DNA of 64,000 nt from Chryseobacterium sp. MYb7 (GCF_002979455.1 NZ_PCOU01000001.1:124001-188000); one strand, 5' to 3'. Shown: positions 35,221-45,078, counted from the first letter of the stretch. The notes: a model not told the origin generated them from the letters alone. Made by a program: numbers and translations.

Positions 35221-36297
35221 ATGATTAAGAAAAGATTTGGTCAGGTAAATCGGCTTGTAAAAGATATTTTAGCTTTTGAGGAGATTAAAAAAAACAAACC
35301 TGAAAACACACAAAAGGCAGTAGTGGTTAGCATTAAAAATCATACTACCTATCATCGTTTTTTCTATTTGCTTCTTAAATTTTATAGGCTTGCAGGATAT
35401 AACGTCTATTATCAGATGGATTTTGCCACATTCAGGAATATACGCAATAAAGAGAAATACCTCAGTATGATTGTAAGGGAAGATAATTTCTTAATTGTGA
35501 ATAAGAAATATAAGCCTGAAAATTATATCGAGATAAAAGATGAGATGTTCAGCCCAGATTATTTTTCCACTTATTTTGAAAAGAATAATAATACGGATAA
35601 TGTGTTTCATGTTCCCATGAGCTTTCATCCTTTAATGTATCATTACGGATTGTGGAATCGTAAGGTTGATGTCAATAAAAAGAGAGTAAATTCAATTTTC
35701 TGTTACGGGAATTTTGACTCGCAGGCATATCTTGATATTAAAAGAACAGAGTTTTCTGTGGTTCCCAGAACAGAACTTCTGAGCTTTATGAAAGGAAAAT
35801 CTGAATTTATGGCGCTTTCCGGTAAGGAGGAACTTTTAAAAGGGATAAAAGAAAGAAGCCTGGAAAATAAATATGCTTTTGCCATTAAAGAAGATTTCGA
35901 ACTTCCTATGGAAGATGTGAGAGAAACATTATCTCATTTCAACTTTTATTTTTGCTGCCCGGGAGTTGTAATGCCTTTATGTCATAATGTAATTGAAGCC
36001 ATGTCTGTAGGGACTATCCCGATTATTCAAAAAGAGTATACAGAAGTAATGTATCCCAATCTGACAGATGGTGTAAATGCTATAATTTTTGATGATTTGA
36101 AACATCTGGATTCTATTTTGCAGAACATCTTTAATACACCCGAAACTGAGGTCAACAGGATGAGAGAAAATGTATTAAACTACTTTCAGGACTATCTTAC
36201 TCCGGAAAGTATGATAGAGCATTTAAATGAAAGTATAAGGAATAAAGAAATGGTTTATTTGCAGGCTGAGTACCGTAGCGTAAAGCTTGTTCGCTAA
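35221..36297 (+). CDS. Putative glycosyltransferase (GT-B-like)
   Basis: 358 aa from the ATG at 35221; a TTG 39 bases upstream is less likely. The N-terminal half contains HTTYHRFFYLLLKFYRLAGYNVYY, a Rossmann-like opening. The C-terminal half has CPGVVMPLCHNVIEAMSVG near residue 245 and IPIIQKEYTEVMYPNLTDGVNAI, which resembles the donor-binding end of GT-B enzymes (NxxE-A-x-x-x-G pattern). It lies 103 bases after the GT-D gene. The catalytic class is inferred; no closer family is recognised. Confidence 0.65.
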   Translation: MIKKRFGQVNRLVKDILAFEEIKKNKPENTQKAVVVSIKNHTTYHRFFYLLLKFYRLAGYNVYYQMDFATFRNIRNKEKYLSMIVREDNFLIVNKKYKPENYIEIKDEMFSPDYFSTYFEKNNNTDNVFHVPMSFHPLMYHYGLWNRKVDVNKKRVNSIFCYGNFDSQAYLDIKRTEFSVVPRTELLSFMKGKSEFMALSGKEELLKGIKERSLENKYAFAIKEDFELPMEDVRETLSHFNFYFCCPGVVMPLCHNVIEAMSVGTIPIIQKEYTEVMYPNLTDGVNAIIFDDLKHLDSILQNIFNTPETEVNRMRENVLNYFQDYLTPESMIEHLNESIRNKEMVYLQAEYRSVKLVR

Positions 36298-36332
36298 AGC
36301 ATTTAAAAACAGGATTTCTATAGTAAAAGAGC

Positions 36333-36362
36333 AATCCGGGGAATAGTTCTCCGGATTTTTTT
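36333..36362 (+). terminator. Terminator after the glycosyltransferase pair
   Basis: Stem AATCCGGGGAA / TTCTCCGGATT with one G-U pair and a T run. Confidence 0.8.
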
Positions 36363-36432
36363 ATGCTCAATAGAATAGCTTCCGTTATTGTTGGTTTCAA
36401 ATGTATTAATACTCCATGTTTATTCTTAATAA

Positions 36433-36467
36433 AAAAGACCGATCATCATAATGACGATCGGTCTTTT
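36433..36467. terminator. Terminator of the act operon
   Basis: The 17-base arms AAAAGACCGATCATCAT / ATGACGATCGGTCTTTT have one mismatch. T-rich on both sides, so it can serve both directions. Confidence 0.85.
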
Positions 36468-36487
36468 ATTTATTTTGTTACAAGTCC

Positions 36488-37819
36488 TTAGAAAGGATAC
36501 TCATAAATTTCAGATTCGTGTAAGAATGGGTTTCCTGTAGGAATCAACTTCAGTTTAGATAAAGCTGAAAGTACAGTAAACATAAATAATCCAATTACGA
36601 ATAATAAAGCTCCCAAAATTAGGATGAATACTTCCGGAGTGTTCCAGTAAGGTCCTACCGTTCCCGGCATTACCATATTGAAATAATCCAAAATGTGTCC
36701 TAAGATAACTACTACTGCCATTGTTGTAACAACTTTGTAGTTTCTCTTGATGCTGCTGCTTACTAATACCAATAGTGGTAATAGGAAGTTTACGATCAGC
36801 ATTGGTAAGAACGTAGTACCATAGTGCTGGAATCTACCAAAGAAGTAGTTAACCTCTTCCGGAACGTTCGCATACCAATAAAGCATGAACTGAGCGAACC
36901 ATGTATACGTCCAAAGCATACTTGTAGCGAAAAGGAAAACCCCTAAATCGTGTAAGTGGTTATCATTGAACTGAGGAAGGAATCCGTTTTTCTTAAGGTA
37001 TACACTTAGTAAAATGATTACAGCAATACCACTTGAAAGGCAGCTAACCATTGAATACCAGATATACATTGTAGAGTACCAGTGAGGGTCAATAGACATC
37101 AACCAGTCCCAAGCCCAAGCTGCAGAAGCAAATCCGAAGAATGCAATATATCCTACTGCCCATCTGTAAAGGAATTGATATTCTACTTTAGATTTTGTCT
37201 CGTCTACTTTTTTAGACTGAGCTTTCAGTTTCCAGGCGAAGAAAGAAGCACCTAATACATAGATGAACGTTCTGATTGCATAGAAAGGAATATTCAGGAA
37301 TCTTTTCTTTTCGAATAAGATCACATCGAAATGAGCAGAGTTAGGATCTGTCAAATCCGGATCCATCCAGTGGAAAAGGTGTCCTTGGTGGAAGATATTT
37401 AAAAGCATTAAGATGATCAAAATAGCTCCTCCGTATGGAATATAAGAAGCAATAGCTTCCATTACTCTTGTAATAATAATTGGCCAACCTGCATGTGCAG
37501 CGTGTTGAATACAATAGAAGAATAATACGGCACAACTTACTCCGAAGAAAAATACAGCTACAAAATGTATTGCTGCTAAAGGCTGATTGTGGATCTGTAG
37601 AGTAGCATGCTCCAGGTGAGCAGCATGATCTTGAGGTCCTATCATTTCACTAGAGTGAGTAGGTGCATTATGACCAGAAGCATGAACAGCTTCCATCATT
37701 TGTTCAATCTTCTCAGTAGAAATTCCTTTGTTCATAAAGAAACCAATACCAAATAGTACTAAACCTGCAACAAGAAGTATTAAAGAAGTTGATTTTAATT
37801 TTGGTGAAAAACTATACAT
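36488..37819 (-). CDS. actF: Alternative complex III subunit ActF
   Basis: 443 aa integral membrane subunit of the quinol:cytochrome c oxidoreductase, last gene of the operon. About ten hydrophobic segments; blocks such as AAWAWDWLMSIDPHWYSTMYIWY near residue 236 and WFAQFMLYWYANVPEEVNYF near 310 are typical of the NrfD-related ActF/ActC fold. His-rich periplasmic loops occur near 45-75. It binds quinol or supports the quinol site with ActC. It starts 8 bases after actE. Confidence 0.93.
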   Translation of the reverse strand: MYSFSPKLKSTSLILLVAGLVLFGIGFFMNKGISTEKIEQMMEAVHASGHNAPTHSSEMIGPQDHAAHLEHATLQIHNQPLAAIHFVAVFFFGVSCAVLFFYCIQHAAHAGWPIIITRVMEAIASYIPYGGAILIILMLLNIFHQGHLFHWMDPDLTDPNSAHFDVILFEKKRFLNIPFYAIRTFIYVLGASFFAWKLKAQSKKVDETKSKVEYQFLYRWAVGYIAFFGFASAAWAWDWLMSIDPHWYSTMYIWYSMVSCLSSGIAVIILLSVYLKKNGFLPQFNDNHLHDLGVFLFATSMLWTYTWFAQFMLYWYANVPEEVNYFFGRFQHYGTTFLPMLIVNFLLPLLVLVSSSIKRNYKVVTTMAVVVILGHILDYFNMVMPGTVGPYWNTPEVFILILGALLFVIGLFMFTVLSALSKLKLIPTGNPFLHESEIYEYPF

Positions 37820-37827
37820 TTCTTTTC

Positions 37828-38514
37828 TTATTTTTTAGTTTCAGTAGTAGTTTCAGGTTTTGCTTCAGTTGTAGCCGCTGCCGCTGGTGCCGCTGCTCCT
37901 TTTTTGAAAGCACTCATCACATACATTGCAACTCTCCATCTGTCTCCAGCGTTTAGTTGTCCTGCATAAGATCCCATCGCGTTTCTACCGTTTGTTAATA
38001 CATAATGAACAGATCCTACAGTAATTTCTCTGTCAGCATAGTTCGGCACTCCAGAGAATGCTCCACTTTGTACGATAGGTCCTTGTCCATCACCTCCTGT
38101 TCCGTGACATGCAGCACAAGTGTGATCAAACAATACTTTACCTCTTTCAAGATCCTTAGCTGCATTAGATGGGTTCAGAGGAGATACTGTAAGTTTTTTA
38201 GAAGCATCATACCCTGCGTTGTACTCGTCAACATTCTTAGGTAATAAGCTTTCTTCAAAAACACCGTCTTTATTTTGAGGAACTGATCCTTCTACTGGAG
38301 AAAGACCTGTTGCACCATTATTTTTAACAAAAGCAGGAATTTCATTTTCATGATCTGAATAAGCGTCTTGAGCTTTCATCAATGGATCATAAGCTACCGG
38401 AAAATACATATCCGGGAAATATACCAACGGAGTATTCTCCTTTGGTCCGCAAGAGTTAAGTAAAACCGTTGTTAAACCTAAAACTGCTGTAATTTTTAAT
38501 ACATTCTTTTTCAT
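37828..38514 (-). CDS. actE: Alternative complex III subunit ActE, monohaem cytochrome c lipoprotein
   Basis: 228 aa. Signal peptide with lipobox LLNSC (Cys near 22), then one haem motif CAACH near residue 134 and a candidate axial Met in NAMGSYAGQL near 181. The C-terminus is an Ala/Thr/Glu/Lys-rich tail. ActE passes electrons from the complex towards cytochrome c or the terminal oxidase on the periplasmic side. One base separates it from actD. Confidence 0.93.
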   Translation of the reverse strand: MKKNVLKITAVLGLTTVLLNSCGPKENTPLVYFPDMYFPVAYDPLMKAQDAYSDHENEIPAFVKNNGATGLSPVEGSVPQNKDGVFEESLLPKNVDEYNAGYDASKKLTVSPLNPSNAAKDLERGKVLFDHTCAACHGTGGDGQGPIVQSGAFSGVPNYADREITVGSVHYVLTNGRNAMGSYAGQLNAGDRWRVAMYVMSAFKKGAAAPAAAATTEAKPETTTETKK

Positions 38515-38515
38515 T

Positions 38516-39037
38516 TTAAGCGTCTTTAACAGTTATTTCTTCAACTCCAGTTTCAATAAGCAACTGTTTTACAGATTCTACATCTTCAGTTACAAATTCC
38601 ATCATGAATTTATCATCAGTAGTTCTTGGATCTGGGTTCTGAGCTGGAGCTCCTGGGTACATTTTGTTTCTAACCAAGAAAGTTAAAGACATCATGTGAG
38701 CAGCACAGAATACCATTAATTCGAACATTGGAACTACGAATGCCGGCATATTGTGTGCCCAGTCAAAAGCTGGCTTACCACCAATATTCTGTGGCCAGTC
38801 ATGATTCATTACATACCAAGTTACAGTAGCACCAATAGTAACACCATAAAGAGCATATAAGAATGCAGCATCAGAAATTCTAGTTTTCTTTAACCCTAAA
38901 GCTTTGTCTAGCCCGTGAACCGGAAACGGAGTATAAACCTCGTTTATTGCGATTCCTTTATCGTTGAATGCTTTAACGCCGTTCATTAAATCGTCGTCGT
39001 CAGCATAAAGTCCGTATACAATTTTAGTGGTGCTCAT
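38516..39037 (-). CDS. actD: Alternative complex III subunit ActD (DUF3341)
   Basis: 173 aa from the ATG at 39037. The frame opens further upstream, but MSTTKIVYGLYADDDDL is the conserved start and overlaps the actC end by 14 bases, as expected for translational coupling. Two TM helices follow (about 75-95 and 110-130), with a conserved loop GGKPAFDWAHNMPAFVVPMFE between them. DUF3341 subunits are structural in the Act complex. Confidence 0.93.
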   Translation of the reverse strand: MSTTKIVYGLYADDDDLMNGVKAFNDKGIAINEVYTPFPVHGLDKALGLKKTRISDAAFLYALYGVTIGATVTWYVMNHDWPQNIGGKPAFDWAHNMPAFVVPMFELMVFCAAHMMSLTFLVRNKMYPGAPAQNPDPRTTDDKFMMEFVTEDVESVKQLLIETGVEEITVKDA

Positions 39038-40421
39038 CTCCTTCTTTTGCTTTATAAGTTTCACCTGAGATTTTCAAAATCGATTTTAATTCAGCCTGTG
39101 CAATTACAGGGAATGTTCTTGCGTATAATAAGAATAATACAGAGAAGAATCCGATTGTTCCTAAATATACACCCACATCAATGATCGTTGGCTTAAACAT
39201 TGTCCATGATCCTGGTAAGTAGTCTCTTGAAAGGTTGATAACGATGATATCGAAACGCTCAAACCACATACCGATGTTGATGATTAATGCAACAATGAAT
39301 GTCCAGATAATGTTCGTTCTAAGTCTTTTGAACCAGAATGAAGCAGGAACTACAAGGTTACAGATAATCAATGACCAGAATGCCCACCAGTAAGGTCCTA
39401 CAGCAGCACCTGGAGAAAGATATGTGAAATCTTCAAATCTAGATCCTGAGTACCATCCGATGAAATATTCTGTTGCATAAGCTACCGTTACCATACCACC
39501 TGTAAGAACGATTACGATGTTCATAATTTCGATATGATACATTGTGATGTATTCTTCTAAGTGACAAACTTTTCTAGCGATCAACAATAGTGTTTGTACC
39601 ATTGCAAATCCTGAGAAGATTGCTCCGGCAACGAAGTAAGGAGGATAGATCGTAGAGTGCCATCCTTTAATTACTGAAGTTGCGAAGTCAAAAGATACGG
39701 TAGTGTGTACTGAGAATACAAGTGGAGTTGCCAAACCTGCAAGAACCAAAGAAAGTTCTTCGAATCTTTGCCAGTGTTTTGCTTTACCACCCCAACCGAA
39801 TGCTAGGAATGTATAAATTTTCTTAGTCCAAGGAGTTTTAGCTCTATCTCTGATCATTGCAAAGTCAGGGATTAGTCCCATGAACCAGAATACAGTTGAT
39901 ACCGAGAAATACGTAGAGATCGCAAATACGTCCCAAAGTAGAGGAGAGTTGAAGTTCCCCCAAAGAGAACCGAATTGGTTTGGTAAAGGGAATACCCAGT
40001 ATCCAACCCAAACTCTACCCATGTGAATTACAGGGAAGATTGCTGCCTGTACAACCGCAAAGATCGTCATCGCCTCTGCAGATCTGTTTACAGACATTCT
40101 CCATCTCTGTCTAAATAATAATAATACTGCTGAGATTAGGGTCCCGGCGTGACCGATACCTACCCACCATACGAAGTTGGTAATATCCCAACCCCAGTTA
40201 ATAGTTCTGTTAAGCCCCCATGCTCCAATACCTGTCCCGATAGTGTAAGCGATACAGCCGAATCCATAGAGGAATAGAACTAGTGCAGCATATAATGAGA
40301 TCCACCATAATTTACCTGCTCTTTCTTCGATAGGTCGTGCAATATCTTCTGTGATATCGTGATAAGTTTTGTGACCAATAATTAGAGGTTCCCTTATCGG
40401 AGCTTCGTAATGTCCTGACAT
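39024..40421 (-). CDS. actC: Alternative complex III subunit ActC (NrfD-like)
   Basis: 465 aa with ten hydrophobic segments, of the NrfD/PsrC superfamily. Recognisable stretches are NWGWDITNFVWWVGIGHAGTLISA near residue 75, FPLPNQFGSLWGNFNSPLLWD near 144 and TPLVFSVHTTVSFDFA near 236. It holds the quinol-oxidising membrane site and contacts the Fe-S domain of ActB. It begins 25 bases after actB. Confidence 0.95.
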   Translation of the reverse strand: MSGHYEAPIREPLIIGHKTYHDITEDIARPIEERAGKLWWISLYAALVLFLYGFGCIAYTIGTGIGAWGLNRTINWGWDITNFVWWVGIGHAGTLISAVLLLFRQRWRMSVNRSAEAMTIFAVVQAAIFPVIHMGRVWVGYWVFPLPNQFGSLWGNFNSPLLWDVFAISTYFSVSTVFWFMGLIPDFAMIRDRAKTPWTKKIYTFLAFGWGGKAKHWQRFEELSLVLAGLATPLVFSVHTTVSFDFATSVIKGWHSTIYPPYFVAGAIFSGFAMVQTLLLIARKVCHLEEYITMYHIEIMNIVIVLTGGMVTVAYATEYFIGWYSGSRFEDFTYLSPGAAVGPYWWAFWSLIICNLVVPASFWFKRLRTNIIWTFIVALIINIGMWFERFDIIVINLSRDYLPGSWTMFKPTIIDVGVYLGTIGFFSVLFLLYARTFPVIAQAELKSILKISGETYKAKEGDEHH

Positions 40422-40446
40422 TTTTTACCTATTTATTATTTAAACT

Positions 40447-43400
40447 TTATTTTTCTACTCTGTTTCTTACTTTAGTATGATAGAACACATTTGGTTTTGT
40501 TCCGATCTCCTCGAGTAAATAATATCTTCTGTTGCTAGAATACAATTCTCTAACTTCAGACTCTTTATCATTCATGTCTCCGAAAGTCATTGCTCCAGTA
40601 GAACAAGCAGCAGCACAAGCACAAGAGTTCTTGAACTCATTATCTGTTACTTTTCTGTTCTCTCTCTTAGCTGCTAAAATAGTAGCCTGAGTTTCCTGAA
40701 TACACATTGAACATTTCTCCATTACCCCTCTAGTTCTTACAACTACGTCTGGGTTAAGTACCATTCTTCCTAAATCGTTGTTCATGTTGAAATCGAACTT
40801 GTCATTTAGGTTATACGTAAACCAGTTGAAACGTCTTACTTTGTACGGACAGTTGTTTGCACAATATCTTGTACCGATACATCTGTTGTAAGCCATATGG
40901 TTTTGACCTTGCTTACCGTGTGAAGTAGCCGCTACCGGACATACAGTTTCACAAGGAGCGTGGTTACAGTGCTGACACATTACTGGTTGGAAGATTACAT
41001 CCGGATTGTCTGCAGGGTGGTTTAATGCACCTCCGTCTCCGAAAGCAGTACCATACAATTCAGGTACAGCCATTCCTTCTTTCAATCCTTCGTATACTTC
41101 TACTTTCTGTCTTGAAGAATAGTAACGGTCAATTCTTAACCAATACATATCTCTGGACATTCTTACTTCTTCTTTACCTACTACAGGAACGTTGTTTTCT
41201 GCCTGACAAGCAATTACGCAAGCTCCACAACCTGTACATGAGTTCAAGTCGATAGATAAGTTGAAGTGAGGTCCATCTGTATCATCGAAAGCATCCCAAA
41301 GGTCAATTTTTCTTGCTGGAAGAGCTCCACTGATGGTGTGGTATTCCAAAGGCTTGTTCCATCCTTTGTGCTCATCATCGAAAGGAACATTGATGAACTC
41401 AGCTAAAGGAACTTCTTTAGCGATTTCATAACGACCCATCAATGTATTTTGAAGCTGGATACCTGCGAATTCGTGATCTTCTCCTGTTTTTTCAATTTTA
41501 ACCCCTGAAACAGCCAGGTTAGAACCGTCAAATAAAGGATAAGCGTTTACTCCGGTATCAGCAGTTGCTCCTGAGTTTTTCTTACCATAACCAAGCGCAA
41601 GACCTACAGATCCTTCTGCCTGACCAGGTTGAATAAATACAGGAACATCTTTTATTGTTACTCCGTTTACAGTAAGGTTTACAATAGAACCATCTAACTG
41701 CATTCTCGCGTTAAGATCGTTGTCAATGGCAAACTTCTCTGCATCTTTAGGAGAAATTGTCAAATAGTTATCCCAAGACATTCTTGTCAATGGATCTGGT
41801 AATTCCTGCAACCAAGGGTTGTTTGCCTGAGTACCATCTCCCATAGAAGTCTTAGTATATAATACCAATTCTAATTCAGAAGGTTTAAAGTTTCCTAGTT
41901 CAGCAACAGCCTGAGCAGCGTTTCCACCTGCATAAGCCAATGTTGTAGAGTTAGTAGAAGCAGTAATACCGTTGTACAATGCTTTGTTGAAAGAAGTACC
42001 ACCTAAGATAGAAGCTGAGCTAGCTTTTAAATAATCGTAGTAGTTGTTTGCTGCATTGTTTTTACCATTCTTCCAAACCAATAGAGATTCTTCAATCTGT
42101 CTTGATTTGTAGATCTTCTGAATTGTAGGCTGCATTAATGAATATACTCCTGTCTGTGGTTCGATATCTCCCCAAGACTCTAACCAGTTTGCTACTGGAA
42201 TTACAGCTTTCGCTGCTTTGTACATTTCATTTTTCTTATCAGCTACGGCAATTACATAAGAAACTTTAGATAAAGATTTTTTGAAATCTTCTCCTTTTGG
42301 ATGAGAGTAGATAGGGTCTACATTGTTGGTAATTAATACTCCAACCTGACCTGCGTTTACCCATCCTAAGAATTCCTGGTATCTTGCTTTATCAAATTCT
42401 TTAAGGAAGTTCGCTTTACCTGTGAAAGCTACTGATCCTAATTTTTGGTTGATTAAGTGTGCTAAAACCTGTGCTCCTTTAGAACCGTCAGCAAAAACAA
42501 CAGCTTTGCTTCCTTTTGCTTTCAATTCGTTAGCAATTTCAGTAGCAGTCTTATCAGTAGTACCTCCACCTATAATTGCATTGTAAACTTCAACTAAAGT
42601 TTTGTTTACAGCACTTGGCTTTAATCTGTATCTTGAGTCAGCATTAGCACCAGTTAATGACATGTTAGATTCTACTTGAACGTGTCTCAACATGGTTTGA
42701 CCTGGCTTTCTTGCTGCTGCATAAGAAGTTTCTAAGCTAGAAGCGTTATAATCCCCTAAGAAATCAGCTTGGAAAGAAACTACCAATTCTGAACCTTTAA
42801 GGTCATAAACAGGTAATGCTCTCTGTCCGAATACTTCCTGAGCTGCATCTAATGCTGCAGAGTAAGGGAAAGCATCATAAGTTACTAATTCTGCTGTAGG
42901 ATATTTAGCTTTGAATTCACCGAATAACTTTTTGAAAGTTGGTGAAGCAAAAGAGTGTGACAAAAGCACAATCTTTTTACCTGACGCTTTAGCTTCTTCC
43001 AAACCTTTAAGAACGAAACTGTCTACTTTATCGAAAGTTTCGTCTTTACCGTCTAGTTTAGGCTGTTTTACTTTATCATTATCATAAAGAGAAAGTACAC
43101 TTGCCTGAGCTCTTGCGTTAGTTTTACCTAAATCACCAGCTGCTGGGTTTGGATCAATTTTGATAGGTCTACCTTCACGGGTTTTTACTAAAACACTAGC
43201 GAAATCGAAACCATCAAAATATGTTGAAGCGTAATAATTAGGAACCCCTGGAATAATATCGTGTGGTTTTACTACGTAAGGAATCGTTTTAATTACCGGA
43301 GCTTCACAAGCAGCAAGAGTTACTGCTGCTGTAGAGAATCCTAGTAATTTTAAGAAATCTCTTCTTGAAGTACTGGAACCATTTTGTTCAGCATCTCCAA

Positions 43401-43512
43401 GGAAATCTTCTACCGGAATTTCTTCCTGGAACTCTTTAAGAGCCAGCTTACCATTTAAAGCTGGGTCTTTAAGTTCATGAATACTTCTGAATTGTATTTT
43501 GTTTGAAGCCAT
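40447..43512 (-). CDS. actB: Alternative complex III subunit ActB, TAT-variant molybdopterin-like and Fe-S protein
   Basis: 1021 aa. The N-terminus has a twin-arginine motif SRRDFLKLLGF near residue 50 followed by a Cys (LAACEAP). The next 650 residues are a molybdopterin-oxidoreductase-like domain that in characterised Act complexes lacks the cofactor. The C-terminal ferredoxin-like part has four Cys groups: CTGCGACVIAC, CQHCNHAPCETVC, CIGTRYCANNC and CSMC with a later CACAAAC, enough for three 4Fe-4S and one 3Fe-4S cluster as in known complexes. It carries electrons from quinol to the haem subunits. Confidence 0.96.
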   Translation of the reverse strand: MASNKIQFRSIHELKDPALNGKLALKEFQEEIPVEDFLGDAEQNGSSTSRRDFLKLLGFSTAAVTLAACEAPVIKTIPYVVKPHDIIPGVPNYYASTYFDGFDFASVLVKTREGRPIKIDPNPAAGDLGKTNARAQASVLSLYDNDKVKQPKLDGKDETFDKVDSFVLKGLEEAKASGKKIVLLSHSFASPTFKKLFGEFKAKYPTAELVTYDAFPYSAALDAAQEVFGQRALPVYDLKGSELVVSFQADFLGDYNASSLETSYAAARKPGQTMLRHVQVESNMSLTGANADSRYRLKPSAVNKTLVEVYNAIIGGGTTDKTATEIANELKAKGSKAVVFADGSKGAQVLAHLINQKLGSVAFTGKANFLKEFDKARYQEFLGWVNAGQVGVLITNNVDPIYSHPKGEDFKKSLSKVSYVIAVADKKNEMYKAAKAVIPVANWLESWGDIEPQTGVYSLMQPTIQKIYKSRQIEESLLVWKNGKNNAANNYYDYLKASSASILGGTSFNKALYNGITASTNSTTLAYAGGNAAQAVAELGNFKPSELELVLYTKTSMGDGTQANNPWLQELPDPLTRMSWDNYLTISPKDAEKFAIDNDLNARMQLDGSIVNLTVNGVTIKDVPVFIQPGQAEGSVGLALGYGKKNSGATADTGVNAYPLFDGSNLAVSGVKIEKTGEDHEFAGIQLQNTLMGRYEIAKEVPLAEFINVPFDDEHKGWNKPLEYHTISGALPARKIDLWDAFDDTDGPHFNLSIDLNSCTGCGACVIACQAENNVPVVGKEEVRMSRDMYWLRIDRYYSSRQKVEVYEGLKEGMAVPELYGTAFGDGGALNHPADNPDVIFQPVMCQHCNHAPCETVCPVAATSHGKQGQNHMAYNRCIGTRYCANNCPYKVRRFNWFTYNLNDKFDFNMNNDLGRMVLNPDVVVRTRGVMEKCSMCIQETQATILAAKRENRKVTDNEFKNSCACAAACSTGAMTFGDMNDKESEVRELYSSNRRYYLLEEIGTKPNVFYHTKVRNRVEK

Positions 43513-43535
43513 TTATACTTCTAATTTTTTAGTTA

Positions 43536-44894
43536 TTAATAATGACATTTACCACACTCAAGACCTCCAATTGCATCTACAGTGATCTTACCTCCATCTT
43601 GTGGATACTGTTTTTTCAACTTGTCATGTAGATTTTTGAAGTACTCTTTATTATAACCGTTGTTCATATCAACTTCAGTCGTTCTGTGACACTCAATACA
43701 CCATCCCATAGTAAAGTCGTTTGCCATCTGAACAACATTCATTGTATCAATTTTACCGTGACAAGCCTTACAAACAACATCAATTTTGTTGTTAGGGTTC
43801 TTTTTGTTGAAAGAATTGATAATCGCCTGCTCACCTGCTACAACGTGCTGAGAGTGGTTGAAGTAAACGAAGTCTGGCATGTTGTGGATTCTTGTCCATT
43901 CAACCGGCTGTGTTTTTCCTGTGTACTGTTGTTTTGCAGGATCCCAACCTGTTGCTGCGTAGATCTTCTGGATTTCTCCGTCATAGAATGCCTTATCTTT
44001 TCCTGGCTCCATGTAGTGATCTTTGTTGTATTCAGAAATTGTTCTGTGACAGTTCATACAAACGTTCATAGAAGGAATTTCAGATACTTTTCCGTATTTA
44101 GCACTAGAGTGACATAATTGACAGTCAATTTTTTGCTCTCCAGCGTGGATTTTGTGAGAGAAGTAGATAGGCTGCTCAGGTTTGTACCCTTTGTAAACCC
44201 CGATCCACATTAACCAATTCCATACTCCGTAAGCAGCTAAAATAGCCAGAATAGCTAATAGACCTTTCCCGATGTAGTGGAATTTCTCATACATTTCACT
44301 GAACGAACGAACTCTTGTTTCATTCAATCCTGCTAATTCTTCAGACTGACCTAACGTTACAAGTTGTCTTAGTTTAACCAAGATCCAAACCAGTAAACCA
44401 GCGATCGCTAAAAGTGAAATGATGACAACGTTTGTAGTCGTTTTGTCTGCTGGTGCTGCCGCAGAAGCGTCAGTTGCAGGAGTTGCTTCCGGTTTTTTCT
44501 CTTCCGGAGCAGGAGGATTAGTCGTGAAAGCTAAAATGTCGTCAATATCCTTATCTGTAAGATTTGGAAAGACCTGCATTTCAGTCTTATTAAACTTTTC
44601 AAAAATCTCATTGGCGTATTTATCCCCAGAAGCCCTTAGAGCTTTATTGTCTTTGATCCACTTGTGAAGCCAATCTTTGTCTACACCACCTTCTGTCTTT
44701 ACTCGTTCTACAACCCCCTTTAATGGTGGTCCAACAACTTGTTTGTCCAGCGCGTGACATGCAGTACAATTCGCTTTGAAAAGTTTCTCTCCGTTTTTAG
44801 GATCGCCGTCTTGCCCGTAAAATGAAGCACTGGTTGATAGCAATAAGCCTATTGCGATCAACGTTTTTTTATAATGCTTTCTCCAACTAATCAT
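43536..44894 (-). CDS. actA: Alternative complex III subunit ActA, multihaem cytochrome c with extra N-terminal haem domain
   Basis: 452 aa, first gene of the operon. A signal peptide precedes a monohaem cytochrome c domain (CTACH at 43-47, about 30-128). Next come a Pro/Ala/Thr linker, two hydrophobic helices (about 155-173 and 210-232), and a five-haem region with CQLCH, CMNCH, CKACH, CIECH and CGKCH (about 258-451). ActA is usually described as a pentahaem subunit; here six CxxCH motifs are seen because of the N-terminal domain. It anchors to the membrane and relays electrons on the periplasmic side. Confidence 0.93.
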   Translation of the reverse strand: MISWRKHYKKTLIAIGLLLSTSASFYGQDGDPKNGEKLFKANCTACHALDKQVVGPPLKGVVERVKTEGGVDKDWLHKWIKDNKALRASGDKYANEIFEKFNKTEMQVFPNLTDKDIDDILAFTTNPPAPEEKKPEATPATDASAAAPADKTTTNVVIISLLAIAGLLVWILVKLRQLVTLGQSEELAGLNETRVRSFSEMYEKFHYIGKGLLAILAILAAYGVWNWLMWIGVYKGYKPEQPIYFSHKIHAGEQKIDCQLCHSSAKYGKVSEIPSMNVCMNCHRTISEYNKDHYMEPGKDKAFYDGEIQKIYAATGWDPAKQQYTGKTQPVEWTRIHNMPDFVYFNHSQHVVAGEQAIINSFNKKNPNNKIDVVCKACHGKIDTMNVVQMANDFTMGWCIECHRTTEVDMNNGYNKEYFKNLHDKLKKQYPQDGGKITVDAIGGLECGKCHY

Positions 44895-44941
44895 TTAAAT
44901 TATCTTATGTTAGTAAATTATTGAACATTCAATCAATTCCG

Positions 44942-44949
44942 CAAAAATA
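44942..44949 (-). promoter_or_regulatory. -7 box of the act operon
   Basis: TATTTTTG on the minus strand, exact TAnnTTTG, 48 bases before the actA ATG. No convincing -33 box. Confidence 0.55.
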
Positions 44950-45031
44950 ATATTTTTAACAGGAATTTAACGGTATATCGAAAAGGGAAAATATCATTTA
45001 CGTTTAATTTGTATTGATTCTAAATAACTAG

Positions 45032-45063
45032 TTTGGTATAGTTTTTTAATTTGTATAAATTTG
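45032..45063 (+). promoter_or_regulatory. Promoter of the SPOR-like gene
   Basis: TTTG (45032-45035), a 20-base spacer and TAAATTTG (45056-45063) form a complete Bacteroidota promoter; the ATG is 16 bases downstream. It is divergent from the act promoter. Confidence 0.8.
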
Positions 45064-45078
45064 CGCAAACAAGTTTAA

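Noticed and set aside
43686..44117. 143-codon plus-strand frame opposite actA
   Set aside because: Cys-rich only because it complements the haem-motif region; actA is unmistakable.
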